DNA of 64,000 nt. It comes from Arctopsyche grandis. Taxonomy: Eukaryota; Arthropoda; Insecta; Trichoptera; Hydropsychidae. Numbering within the stretch: position 1 is the stretch's first letter; every line of letters starts with the position of its first letter. The DNA lies in contig NC_135357.1 in assembly GCF_051622035.1 (NCBI RefSeq), positions 17,764,256 through 17,828,255 on the forward strand, in the 5' to 3' direction. The position numbers were made by a program, and so were the translations under genes. The notes under the pieces are model-generated. The model did not search any database, was not told the origin of the DNA, and worked only from the letters and a program-made list of their open reading frames with translations. This document shows positions 37,251 to 49,800 of this stretch, piece after piece.

Positions 37251-38817
37251 TTATTAATGAATAATACGATATACCGATACATTGAATACCGATACATTGA
37301 ATTCAGTGAGTATGCGGATCTTAAGTTGATATTGATTTATTAAAACTATTATACCTATTACATAATTACATACCTACATTCGAACGTTTTGTATGTATGT
37401 ATGTATGTATAATACAATATATTCTTGTATCTACGTATATAGCACAGATGTAGGTAGTACAATATACATGCATATGTAAAATATGTATATTCAATCATAT
37501 AGAAAATAGCCAATGCATGTAAAAATTGATTACAAATAAATCCATTGAAATCTCACAATGTATAAAACATTGTTATCATTTTTATCTATGTATATTTGAG
37601 GATAAAAAGTTGCGAAGGTACATACATATCTACTGCATACGAACGCCTTCAAACATTTTAACCTCGTTTCCGATAATTACATAAATTCAATCATGTTTCT
37701 AAAAGAAAAAATTGTAACAATTGAATTAAGTGTTAAATAATTTAAATTGTACAATCAATTGATTTTATAGTATTTTAAGAATGCAGCGGAATATCGATTA
37801 AAAGACTTTTATTTTAGTAACGCCATCTGTGAAAATATATAAAGAGATTCTTATTTTTTCAACTTACAACTATATTTTATATGTATTGTATTTAATCAGA
37901 GGGCATTACTTTTGATGTAGTGAGTGGTTAATATGCATTCTATACAATTTATGATTTGCACATTTAAGTATGTATGTACACCAAAATATATAACACTTCT
38001 ATAAATTCCTCGGCCGAGTCAAATATCTAATTATATTGGATGACTTTCGTTTTAAATACGAACATGATCTGAAAACTGCTTTGCTGTTTCACAATACAAC
38101 GATTGTGCTTCGTTTATTATTATAAATATAATAATTTTTAAGGCGATAAAATCTTATTTCATTTTACTATCTTCTAACCACCACATCGCTTAAAAAATGC
38201 CATAACAAAAAGTAACTACGAGATATTTTTACTAATTTTATTTTAAACACGTGCATTATTTTCAAATGGATTAGTAATAAATGAACCCATCCCTTGACTT
38301 TCATCAAGTGTATTGTACGTAAACATGTCTTTTCACAAGAGAAATGAGGTATAATTGTTGTAAAACAGCCTGTAAGTGTAGAGATCGGGTAAACAAAGAT
38401 AGTTACCGCAAAATCACACAGCGTGGTATGCGGGACGTGGTTTTAGATAGTTTTAAACATATAGAAAAACTGGCATCCGCGGTACCATACCTGGTACAAA
38501 CGAAACATTTGAGCTGTTTCAACGAAACAGCTCCTTTTATTCCAAATATCCTTTTATTTTAAATCAACGTGTGTATGTACATACGTATGTATGCGTTTAT
38601 TTATGTTTTCAGTTTAATCACACTCGTTTTATTTTTCATATAACTACATCTAATAAGGCGATACGATAAATAAAAATAATGAAATCTTACTAAAGTAATG
38701 ATTAGTTGGCCTGGTGATTTGCAGTTTGAAGTTTTTTTAAGTCAATGATGCCAAGAAATGCTATCAGCTAAAAATCAATTTTCCACAACCAAGTTCACGG
38801 ACTCTCACACTTGACAC
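37251..38817. other. AT-rich region, no gene seen
   Basis: A 72-codon plus-strand frame at 38,344-38,562 with three cysteines near its start has no recognisable family. TATGTATGTATG arrays occur at 37,390. Nothing else is supported. Confidence 0.4.
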
Positions 38818-40131
38818 CAGGGCTGTGGAATCGGCTCAAAATTTACCGACTGCAAACTTCGACTCCAACTTAAACGATTTTAGTAAAATAGAATTTTCTT
38901 GCCAACGTATACAATTATTATTAGTAATTAGTAGAAAAAATTCTAGCGATTTTCAAAATATGAAAACATTAAAGGAATTAAAAATAGTACTAAAAATTGA
39001 CATGTAACCATTTTTTTTTTAATTATTGGTAAAGAAATATGTAGGTATAAATAAAAAGTAAGTACATTCATAGTGAACGTGTATGAATTTCATACGCAAA
39101 AAAATCGATATAATAAATAAAATGAGAAAGGAAAAAATATATGAGTTGGAGGAAACGATCGGATTTGACCACAACGCACACTGGTTGAAATTGATAATCT
39201 ATGTAAGTGTGCAAAAGTCCAAAACGAAGTAGATATCAATCCCAATAGTTGTTATATTTTTCAGTATAGAAGTGGTTCCTGAGAAAGCATAATTTTTATG
39301 TCTACTCAACAAATAAAATACATATCGTTCACAAAAAAAAGTTTTTGTGATGGCAATATTTGTCACCTGAATTAGTCTCGTTTTGAACGTTAAAGTGATC
39401 GCACTGCTTTCAAAGTTCTTAAGTGTATTTTTTGTTTTAAAACTATGGAGTTCTCACCTACAGGTATGTACTATTTTTTGCATAACTTTAGTTTAATATT
39501 AAAAACTATTTAGTAGTAGTATTTTTAATACAAAGTTAGAGAGCTATTTTTGTCAATAATTTTAGATATTTTGTATTGTATTGCGCCAAAACTTTTTATA
39601 TACACATATATTTGGGCTGGCATTCATTTGTGCAGTTAACGAAAAAAATTCAACCGCGTGGGGATCGAACATATGACCAACGACACATTTCTTTTGCTTT
39701 TATTTTTATTTAATAACTTAATATACCAACATACATGCGATGATATGTTATCGGGTACAACACTGGTTCAAAAATAATTTTGAAAAATAATAAGCGTTTT
39801 TTTTACAGAAACATGTATAATAAAATGAATTATTTAACAAAATACTTAAAATGAATAATGTTACTTTAAAATGAATATATTGTTTGTAAATAAATATATA
39901 TTTATACATACAATAATTTGTTTTGGAGAAACTAATTGATTTGGAAAAACAAGGTAAAATATGTATTAAAAATTCTTCTGTGCATCAGTGGACCAACAAA
40001 ACGGGAAAAATCAAACAATTTTACGAAAACGACGAGATGGAAACACGTATGTACATATAAAACGGTAAACTATTTATAATGTAATTTAGATTCATGATTT
40101 TTATAAAGAAATTATTAACTAAATTAAATTA

Positions 40132-40830
40132 TCTACATCGACATATATGTTTATAAATAAAAATCAATGTTTGTCTGTTTGTCTGTCTGTCTGTCTCGTA
40201 TAGGCTCCTAAACCACTCAAACGATTCGGTCTCCATCACGGGCCCGAATGTGAAACGCCCCAAAATGCAAATATCGGAAGGCAAAGATCGAAAATCAAAA
40301 GATCTTAAGTCGAAAGATCAAAAAAAAAAAGGGTGCATGGTAAACGGTACATACTCACTTAATTTGCGCGAGCAGGATACCACCGGAACAGGCTTTTCCT
40401 CCCGTATTAATGTGCGCGCGCAGAATACAGGAGGAAATACATTTTCGGGCGTTTCACATTCGGGCCCGTGAGGTAGACCCGTATACATATATGTATATGT
40501 ATAAATAAAAATCAATGTTTGTCTGTCTAGTATAGGCTCCTAAACCACTCAAACGATTACGATGGAACAGACAAAAAACCAAAACGATTGGTTCTGAGCA
40601 GGACTAGACATAGTTCATATACATATGTAAATATAATGTTTTTACCCCCAATGCCACATCTAGGACATTGTTATGTCAATACCAATACTCAACATCTTTG
40701 AAGAAATACACCTGACAGTCGCAAATATAATCTATGTACTCCACGGCGTTGAGCTCCAACCATCACTTGGAACGGGAACGGGAATCGCATGCCTTATTCT
40801 GTCATTGCAACGCATGCCGGGTTCAGCTAG
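40132..40830 (+). mobile_element. Helitron-like element of a second family
   Basis: It ends GCAACGCATGCCGGGTTCAG then CTAG before T, a Helitron-type terminus different from the 5,705 family. The 5' end is probably TCTACATCG at 40,132 after A. A block of about 60 bases (ATAAAAATCAATGTTTGTCT ... CCACTCAAACGATT) is present on both sides of the internal foldback MITE (40,155 and 40,503), an unusual duplication. Confidence 0.6.
40226..40482. mobile_element. Foldback MITE, deleted right arm
   Basis: It starts TCGGTCTCCATCACGGGCCC and ends GGGCCCGTGAGGTAGACCCG. The left arm has the full family sequence (GGCAAAGATCG, GGGTGCATGG, TTTGCGCGAGCAGG). The right arm keeps only the outer 40 bases and the loop-proximal part. 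Confidence 0.8.
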
Positions 40831-41328
40831 TTATTAAATAAATTTCAATTTATTAATGGATTTACTTTAACAAAATTAAAGACTAGACGCATTGACCTAT
40901 TTCATGATAGTTCAATTACTATTAGGAACTTATTTGTTTTTTTTTAACCCGTTCTTTCTTTTTTTGTTTTGTTTTTTTACCTTAATCCTTTTTGCTTAAT
41001 TTTACTCACTACTGTTACTCACCATAATCTACTATTATTTTAAAATTTGTCATTATTTTCTTTTTGTATTGTTATTTTTTTTTCTTTTTTATTGGCCTTC
41101 ATAGCAAGTTCCTTTTTTGATTTTTTTATTTTATTTGAAGAAACTTTTAATTGGCTTATGTTTAACTATTTATTTTACTATCTTTGTTTTAGCTGTAAGT
41201 TTCTCTCTGTATATTAAATAAACAAATAAATAAATACCGTAATAAAGAAAATAATATAAAACCTATGGGATTTTAATCGGAGTCGGTTGATTTTTTTACC
41301 ACTCTGACTCCACAGCCCTGCTAGACAC

Positions 41329-41746
41329 AGAATCTAGCGATAAGAAAATTCAACTTTTCCACAAAATTTCTGGAAAAGTTAGCCAACTTTTCCAAACGGG
41401 AAAAACCAGGAGTGGAAATTTTCACCTTGACATTGCAAAGTGCACTCGCACCTACATACAAGTCATCAGGTGTGCGTGAAAATGAATAATAAAGAGGGCA
41501 GCACCGAAACATGGATGCACCTGCGGTGAGTCGACGGCCACCGGCTGACTCAGCCCGGAGAGAGGAGAGGAGGGGGAGGCACGAGGAGTCAAAGGGGGAG
41601 TCGCTAGGCAGGGGCAGGGGCAGGGGTAGGGGGTGTGTGGGGGTAAGGGGGGGAGGGCCGCGGCGCCGCACTGGCATTGCCTTTTGCCACCACACTCGGC
41701 CGTCTCTCAGTCCGCCCGTAGACTCTGCCGCAGAAGCAACCGCGAC
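41329..41746 (+). promoter_or_regulatory. GC-rich promoter/5' UTR of the long reticulon isoform
   Basis: Composition jumps from AT-rich to strongly GC-rich at about 41,500, with GGGGCAGGGGCAGGGG runs. TCAGTC at 41,707-41,712 fits the arthropod initiator and would give a leader of about 40 bases before ATG 41,747. No TATA box is at the usual distance. Initiator placement is inference. Confidence 0.5.
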
Positions 41747-42413
41747 ATGGACTCCCCCGTGCACCACGCAGACGGCTCGGCGCCGCCCCTATCGCCCACC
41801 CTCGCCCCCGCCTCCACCCCCCCGCCGACCGCCGCCCCCGCCCCCGCAGCGGCGCCCCCCATGCAGCGGGAGCACGACTCGCTCGACGACTTCGAGCACT
41901 TGGACAGGGATGCGTCTCCGCCTCGCGACCCCAAGCCGCCCCTAGACCCGGCCGCCCCCGAAGTCGACCTTCTGATGCTGGGCGGCGGCTCCGGCCCTGC
42001 CCCTCCCGCGCCCTCCCCCCAGAGCGCGGCCGCCGCCGTCCAATCCTTCCTGGACACGGAGCGCGAGGAGTTGCTCGTCTCGCCCGCCCACATTTCGCCC
42101 CCCGCGCCTCCGCCCCACCACGAGGAGACCCACTTCGCCGACAGTCGCGAGGAGCTGAGTCCGGCGCCCAGCGACGACTCTCTGCCCGACGCCATCGAGA
42201 ACTTCGTCTCGCCCCCGTCGCCGGCTCGAGCCGCCGCCCCCGCCCCCGCCCCCGCCCCCGCCTCCGCCCCCGCCCCCGAGGAGCCCCCGACGCCTCCCGC
42301 CCCCAAGGTCGAGCCGGCGCCCCCTCAGGCCGCGCCCCCGCCGAGGCAGACGACGCCGCCGCCCCTACGCCCCGTCACCGAAGCCGAAGCTATCTTCTGC
42401 CAGATGGGTCTCG
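41747..42413 (+). CDS. Rtnl1: Reticulon (Rtnl1-like), long-isoform first coding exon
   Basis: Reticulons are ER membrane proteins whose C-terminal homology domain curves tubules. The variable N-terminus is cytosolic. ATG at 41,747 has a good context (CGCGACATGG); the open frame extends upstream to 41,633, but that part lies in the GC-rich leader. The 222-residue exon is acidic and rich in proline and alanine, with DSLDDFEHLDRD near residues 45-56 and repeated PAPAPAP, a composition usual for arthropod reticulon N-termini. It ends CAGATGGGTCTCG before GTGAGT at 42,414, one base into a codon (phase 1). The next exon would give MGL-DAWFNPGRLHPK. The homology domain is not in this window, so the gene name rests on N-terminal and microexon similarity recalled from the family. 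Confidence 0.7.
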
Positions 42414-43651
42414 GTGAGTCGCAATCCTCGTTTCGTAGAAAACTTGTGACAATTATACACGTGGTACGCATTTTCTTTCCTGGGAACGGACGGGATCAGC
42501 TGATCGGCGAAAGCGATGCGGAAAATTTTCCGGTCGCGAAAAGCGCCGGCCTTGTAAAGTTGCGTCATCGTAAATAATAAGCCTATCCGTTTCAATTTTC
42601 GTGGATTCTTATTAGAATTTACGAAGGGTAGGAAAATGCGTACCTCGGATAAGTTATGTTTGTACTTAAATATGCACGCTTCGTTCATGTATCGTATTAA
42701 TATATCGATGACGAATATTTCACAATATCCATTTTATAATGCGATGTGCAAATTCATTTCGTATTTGAATGTCTCGTCCTAACTGTGATTCTCATGCTTG
42801 GAACGAACGTATAATATGAATGAAAAACGAACTCTCGCCAACAGAATGACCACAACGCTGTTTATGCATACATACATATAAATGAATCACTGCATGCACT
42901 ATGTTATTTTTTAACTCAAATTTTAAACTTTTCAAACTACAAGGTTTTCATTCTTATTTTATTTTATATTCCAAAATTAAAATTTTATTTTAATTGAGCG
43001 TTTTAAAGTAATATAAACATACAGTAAGGAATATGAATTTAAAATACAGATTAATCACTTATAGTTAGTAATTGTGTGCATGTTGTATATTGTATAAATA
43101 TTGGACACGTATGAATTTTTATGTAAATTTATTGTACATATGTAGATGTGTATCTAATTGTTGCACTGTGGATATAACGAGTATACAAGAGGTATTAAAA
43201 TATAATTTTCACTTCTTTTAACATTTAAGCACTAATTGTATGTACTAAAATGGAACAATCTTGCTTCATGACTATATCAGGGTCAAACAATGATCCAAAT
43301 TGCAATTGCATATTAACCGAAAGTAATTTCTACTACTATAATTCCAATCTACCAAATATGGCAATCTACCTTTGCACCCAAAAAAATAAAGTATCAAATG
43401 TGGGCGATGAATTGATAGCCTGCTACTTACGTGTGGATAATATTTCATATACCTACATATTTATCGTAATTCGACATAAGGCTGTTGAATATAAATTAAT
43501 CAGATTAGATTAAAGATAACAACTATGCACATAGATATGTAAACTACTGCACTATTTCAGCTTGTGATCTGATAAATATTTATTTACCTATAAGTACATA
43601 TTCCACAACCACAAACATCTACTTTTCAAAAAACCTCACAATACTATGCAC
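42414..43651. other. Reticulon first intron, proximal part
   Basis: The first 250 bases remain CpG-rich, then the sequence becomes AT-rich. An 87-codon frame at 43,250-43,513 has no family resemblance. No element ends were seen. Confidence 0.45.
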
Positions 43652-44024
43652 TAGGGTTTGCAATTTACCGTCAAATTTCATAAACTGGTAAACGGTAAAT
43701 GATTCTTCCTACTACCGGTATACCGGTGTTTACCGGTAAATTAAAAAAAAAGTGGATTAGATAACTATGTGGTTACTTTTTCTAAAAATGTTAACCTACA
43801 TATATTGAATCATTAATAATTAAAAATACATACATCGCATTTACTACGATTTTTTGTGTTGCCAGTGAATTAATCAATTTGAAATTGACACATTTAAAAC
43901 TGAAAAAAAAACAAATTCCAGACAACCTAATCTACAATTTACCGAAATCGCAATTTTGTCGATTTACCGGTAAACCGGAATATCAGTAAACCGGTATACC
44001 GGTATTACAATCTCTACTATGCAC
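43644..44024. mobile_element. hAT MITE rich in CCGGT motifs (element 43652-44016)
   Basis: The left end TAGGGTTTGCAAT and the right end, read inward, TAGAGATTGTAAT are flanked by the exact octamer CTATGCAC (43644-43651 and 44017-44024). Both sides contain strings of ACCGGTATACCGG and TTTACCGGTAAA. No coding capacity. Confidence 0.88.
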
Positions 44025-44035
44025 ATATGTGTCAT

Positions 44036-44431
44036 ACCGGTCTCCGTGTTTGACAGAATGTTAAATTACAGAAAACGCAAATATCAGAATGCAAAGATCG
44101 AAAATCGAAAGATCTTAAGCCGAAAGACCAAAAAAAAATGGTACATGGTAAACGGTACATACTCACTTAATTTGCGCGAGCAGGATAGAACAGGAACGAG
44201 AGGAACATGCTTTTCCTCCCGTGTTAATGTGCGCGCGCAGAATACGGGAGGAAAAGCATGTTCCTCTTGTTCCTGTTGTATCCTGCTCGCGCAAATTAAG
44301 TGAGTATGTACCGTTTACCGTGCACCATTTTTTTTTGATCTTTCGACTTAAGATCTTTCGATTTTCGATCTTTGCCTTCCGATATTTGCGTTTTCTGTAA
44401 TTTAACATTCTGTAAAGTCACGTAGACCCGT
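44036..44431. mobile_element. Foldback MITE, complete, nearly perfect 396-bp hairpin
   Basis: Arms of about 185 bases, joined by a 21-base loop (GTTAATGTGCGCGCGCAGAA), contain GTTAAATTACAGAAAACGC, GGCAAAGATCG, TTTGCGCGAGCAGG and ACGGGAGGAAAAGC in mirror order. GTCAT (44031-44035 and 44432-44436) may be a 5-bp duplication. The superfamily is not clear. Confidence 0.85.
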
Positions 44432-44436
44432 GTCAT

Positions 44437-46230
44437 ACATACATATTTGATAATACGGTTTAAATTCCAATGTTCTGAAAAATATTTACAAATATCGTCG
44501 GCCTTCTCAATTCGCCAGAATACCGCAATATTAGTTTCTAATTATAACTAGGTTCATTGATTCATTCAACTCATTGCATTATCTGTGCACTTTAAAAAAA
44601 ACAAACTAAAAATATTACTGATATCACAAACATAATATGTATCACGAACTGAGTTGATTTTCACATGTATACTCCTTTAAAAAAAGCAGGTCATAAATTG
44701 GTCTTCCATGATATTGCGCTGGAGTTATTTTTGACAGTGACGTCAATATTTTTAGCAATTGACCAGAATAGAAGAGCGCACACAACGCACACATCGATAT
44801 TTAATTTAAACAATTCTCGAGTGAGTATACATTTCAGACATGTACACGCTGAAAATGAAATGCTTTTTTTATTATTATTTTACTTTAAAATTAAAATATT
44901 AAAAAAGGCACCCGGAAACAAGATATAGAAAGGCATTTCTCTTAAATCCATTTCTTATTGATTTAATATAATAATCAATTTTTATTTTGCCAAATACATA
45001 TACATACATATATGTAATTTCATCCATATTAGTTACATATTGTAAAAGAAATATGCATATTTAATTTTTCACCGTTTTTTTTCTGTAACTGAATATGCAT
45101 GTAAAGATACAGACTGCACTTTATGCCTCGCACATATGCCGTGCGCAATTTCGTCTCGCTTAGATGCTAAATAATTAACGTTTGCTTATTCCAATTCGAA
45201 TATATTTCAGTGTCTACACAAAAGTGCACAGAAAATTAAATAATTCATTAATTGTCTAATTTGTATCACTACTGCATGAATTTTAGAACAGGTACGCCCA
45301 AACGTAACCCAATTTGTGCACTCCTTATACGAATATCTGAAATGATTTCTTTCTCGTACGTACATATTCTCGATGATGAATTTCTCGAATATTGCTACAA
45401 CGCTGTATTTTTCACACTCTGAATCTTAGTTTCGCTTCGTTCACAATAACGGTGTTCCATATGAGATTCTAATTAAAGTGCGCTCGAGTGTGCACCCCTT
45501 CCTTTTTCATGTGCAATTTTATAGCTTTTTAAAATAATATCATAATCGTTGTCTGTAATTATCGTCGCGGGTTTACCGTTGTATAGAATAGTTTTTTCGC
45601 TAAACTATTATTCATTCAATCAATCAAATCATTGTGACTGACGCGACATAAATTTTTGTTTTTTTGTCTTATTAGCAGTGGATGGCAACAGTATGGTTCT
45701 CGTGTTAAAATTAGAACAATTATGTAGCTTCATACATATTCATATTGCAATTGCGTTAAAAATCGGTATATAAATCACAGCAGGTTTAAGAAAATGTTAC
45801 GCTAGAGTATATGGATGTGTATGTACTTACCTACTATTGAACTTTTTGCATTGATAGGATTTTATCAGATTTTCAACATGTGCCTTGTTTGCAGAATTAA
45901 TTAATTGCGAATAATATTATTCATCGATAAAATGCTAGTGAAACTGTAATAAAATACTATTGAAACAAATGAATATTTCATATTATATATATATATATAC
46001 ATACATACATATATCATATTTTAAATTTGGTTTAAATATTTTTTCCATACTGCTAAATATTTACAAAAATATCAAGTCGATTTCATTATCAAATAATATT
46101 CTAAGCCATTTTAATCGCTGTTAAATTAAAAATGGATATTGAAATCTAAACCGCAAATCATGATTTCTTTCATTTTGCGTGCTTAAAATTTTTAAAAAAT
46201 TGTTAAATTAATTTTGGATCACTTATTAAT
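44437..46230. other. Reticulon intron, AT-rich, no gene seen
   Basis: TACATA tracts and no supported coding sequence. An 87-codon frame at 44,665-44,928 has no recognisable motif. Confidence 0.4.
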
Positions 46231-46834
46231 TAGGGATTACAATTTATCGGTTAATGGTAAATAATTTCTCCCGTTGCTGGTTTACCGGTTTATGCTGGTA
46301 AATGAAAGAAAATAAATAAACGTGGATTAGACTGTATGTGATTATTTTTCCTAAAAACGTTAGCCTAGATTGAACCGTAAATAATTAAAAACAAATTTTA
46401 GGTGAAAAATCATAATATAAAAACAACCGTCTGATGGCGTTTATTACGACTTGGTGGGTCTGTGTTGCCACTCTAAAGCATGCATCAGTGTAGCCACTCT
46501 TACGGATGCATCAGCGGTGCTACAAGAGAACTGTCAAATTGACAGAAGGCTCGCTAATCGCTACAACTTATTGCAATGAGTTAAAATCACTGCACAAAAC
46601 TTATTAAAAGATCTATAACAAAATAGAAATTTGGTGATTATATTAGTTATTTTGAACATTTAATATTGGAAATAAATAAATTCCAGAATGCCTAATCCAC
46701 AATACACCAGTTGCATCGATTTTTAATGAATATACTTAATTCGCAATTAAATAACTTCCGGTAATTACCGGTAAATTTTCGGTAATTACCGGCGATTTAC
46801 AACTAAATGGGTAAACTGGTAATGCAATCGTTAG
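46231..46834. mobile_element. hAT MITE rich in CCGGT motifs, longer copy
   Basis: The left end TAGGGATTACAATTTATCGG and the right-end region (GGTAATTACCGGTAAATT ... CAATCGTTA) match the family at 43,652. The flanks share TTATTAA, an imperfect octamer duplication. The interior is about 600 bp with no transposase. Confidence 0.65.
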
Positions 46835-49800
46835 TTATTAAATACAGTGGATCGTTAAATTTTAAATTAAATGGTCAGTATCTTTTTTTAGGAATTTGGT
46901 CAGTTAATTAATTAGTATGGTCAGTAAATCTTTTTATTGGTTTCATTTAAGAGTCCATTTAGTTTTAAAATTGTACATACATATTATATGTATGTATGTA
47001 TGTATGTACACTTTATACATACATATATATAATTTTTTTTTTCAAAATCATATTTCATATGACTAAGAACAAGTCGTATTCCAAGATTATAAATTCCGCC
47101 AACTATGACTCACTTTTGTGCTGCCACCAAAGTACCACAAATCCGATCGGACCATTTATATGCCTTTTCTTTGGAATAACAACCAATACAGGTCGTTCCT
47201 CATTATAAACATATATATGTATGTACATACATATGTACTTCTGATCTTTTTTTAAATAATTGGCAAATTTAAGAATCAACCCCTTCCTTACAAACAATTA
47301 CCCAAGGATGCTGCATTGTTTCATTTTTTGAAGACACCTGCAGGGTATTCACACCGCATCTACATATGTAAATGAGTCTATACATCTGCTGAATTTATCT
47401 TATTATAGTGAAAAAACTTACAAAATCAGCAAAATTTACTATAATCTTTAAACATATTTTTCGTGTTTATAGAAACATAAATATTTACCAGATTTATTTT
47501 TGAAACAACCAAAAAAAAAAAGTGGAAAACTATGAAAATTCAGAAATTTTCATCAAACATGTATGTATGTACTTACAAACGCATTACTAACAACTTGTTG
47601 CATTTTATTGAATCGTAAAATATATGCTTACATAGCTAAAGGCGCATTAAAATTTTTATGATTTTACTAGTTACCTTTTTTAATACCAGACATTTTCTTC
47701 ATATTTTTAGATTCTCCTACATAAAAAGTATCGATTCGTTAAATCTATAGGTAGAGATAATCACATGATGTGTCTCAACTTTCATGTTTGAATTTATTTT
47801 AATATCCCTCGAGTAAAAAATGTCTAGTTTCCCTGTTATAATATATCTCCTTTTTTGCTAAAATTTTTACGGCTACCTATGAAATAGGACGCGCCCTTTT
47901 TGCACGACAGTTGCGGAATAAAATCAACGAAATTTACGCTTGTGAGCTGGTAGTTCGCATACACACACCTTTAGTCATAGACACAAAGATGACGTAATGT
48001 GCCAAATGAGTAAGACCACAACCTTCACTACTTAGCGTTCTGTTGAAACTGCGTATGTCCAAGTGAAGGTCGGTCGAAACTCCGAATGAGACCACCCTTC
48101 AAGGGTGACACTTCCCCTTTGTGTATCCACGTGACCCCATTTTTGTTGTAATACCAGTACTGTGTACTGTGCACATAAAGGCTTTTTGTTTGCAAAATGG
48201 ATGGTTGCTCTCTTTTTTTTTTGCGCAATGCGTGCTTATTATCTCGTTAATTTCAATTTTGTCAATGTAACATTTAGTATTTCGTAACATTTTATCACTC
48301 TATGATGCATTTGTTTTTCAGTTCCTTACTCATGAAATGTACATTGTAATTGAATAAATATTTGTCTCACTGCGCATACATCATAAATAATGTTTTCATT
48401 AAATATAATGCATATTTGATCATATGTACATGTATACCCACAACAAAAGTACAAAGATTTTTTCATATTAATTCAATGTTTATGCACAAATAAAACTATT
48501 TATTTGAGTCACCATTTAATTATCGTAATGTATGTATATTCATTAATTATTGAAAGATCTGTTATTTGATCCTATTGATTCACGATAATTTTCTACTTAC
48601 ATATGTACTTTCCGACTACGTGATCAAATATGACTCACTTTTAAAATACATTTTTTTTAAATTTACATATCAGACACTCAATATAAATCAAAAGGGTGAG
48701 ACCCTTACTATGTGTTTATACACATGCAGCTTTTCAAGTGCATGCACGTGCATACATAATGTATGCATATATTATCATCGTCAACGAATAAGCATTAGTT
48801 CTATGACGACTCAATAGATGTCGTTGACTTGTTTCATACATAAATATTTATATATGAATATATTAAATCGTGTTTGCGATTTGACAATACATATGTACTT
48901 ATGTATATTAAAACAAATATTACTGTGCTAAATAAAACTACCGATATATTAAATTCTTAACATGATTACAGACCAATGGTGATTCGTGTGTATTTTTCAG
49001 TAGTTTACTAAGATAGGCGAAAGAGCGTGAAAAATGTAAGAGGAAAAACGCATGTTGTGCAAACATTGAATGGTATACAAGGGAATTCTGAAAGATACCC
49101 CGAATTCGTGAATAATAAACAATTGAATGGCGTTACAAACCTCGCCTCATTTATTTTCTTGAAAATGTTTTTACATACCTCCTTTGCATTTCAAATTTTT
49201 TTTTGTATTTGCTATTTCAAAAATGAATTTAAAAAATCTTATTACGTTTTGTAGATAACTTCCCCCACCTTGACTTTCCGAAATATAGTATACATGCAAT
49301 CATAAAAAAATTAAAAGACAATCTTTTTATACAAACGTAGGTTCAAATTGAATTCATTTAAATATGATACAAGCATCTACTCCGCTGAATTCTTTTTCGT
49401 TGATATAAAAAAACATCAGCCGACTTTTTTTTTATTATATTATTACTAGTGTTTTTACCCGGCTTCGCTCGGTATTTGAAATATACACCGCTTAAACATG
49501 GCCAATCTAATAGTAAACATTTTATTAAATTTATTTGAATAGTTTTAGTTTATTTAAATTTATTTGAATATTCATTTGTTTTTTTATAAAATTGAACGTC
49601 ACGGATTTTACGAACCACACAAATAAACAAACATACATACATGCAAAGTTTCTTTCGAAATTATATATTACATTTTTTTTATTACGGTATGTGTCAAATA
49701 GTCTCCAATTTTATTGACTTTATCCACTAATAAATTAATATGAAATAATTTCACTATAAAAATTATGATTTTAATTACATAATAAATAAAATCGTTGAAT

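Larger units (their letters stand above)
38810..41328. mobile_element. Large hAT element with nested insertions (element 38818-41320)
   Basis: Ends read CAGGGCTGTGGAATCGG (left) and, inward from the right, CAGGGCTGTGGAGTCAG. The flanking octamers CTTGACAC and CTAGACAC match at 7 of 8. It contains a second-family Helitron (about 40,132-40,830), which in turn contains a foldback MITE (40,226-40,482). No transposase frame is recognised in the 2.5 kb. Confidence 0.85.

Noticed and set aside
38344..38562. 72-codon cysteine-containing frame
   Set aside because: Short, unrecognised, with no upstream or downstream exon signals.
40197..40482. CRISPR-like or tandem-repeat array from repeated blocks in the foldbacks
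   Set aside because: The blocks are inverted, not regularly spaced direct repeats, and the genome is eukaryotic.
41511..41945. 144-codon plus-strand frame overlapping the reticulon first exon in another phase
   Set aside because: Arginine/proline-rich shadow frame. The frame with acidic DDFEHLD sequence and a phase-1 donor is the better one.
41707..42306. 199-codon minus-strand frame opposite the reticulon exon
   Set aside because: Glycine/alanine-rich mirror of the GC-rich proline/alanine coding strand. No start context or family motif.
43250..43513. 87-codon frame after the reticulon first exon
   Set aside because: No family resemblance, no splice signals in place, and an AT-rich composition like the intron around it.
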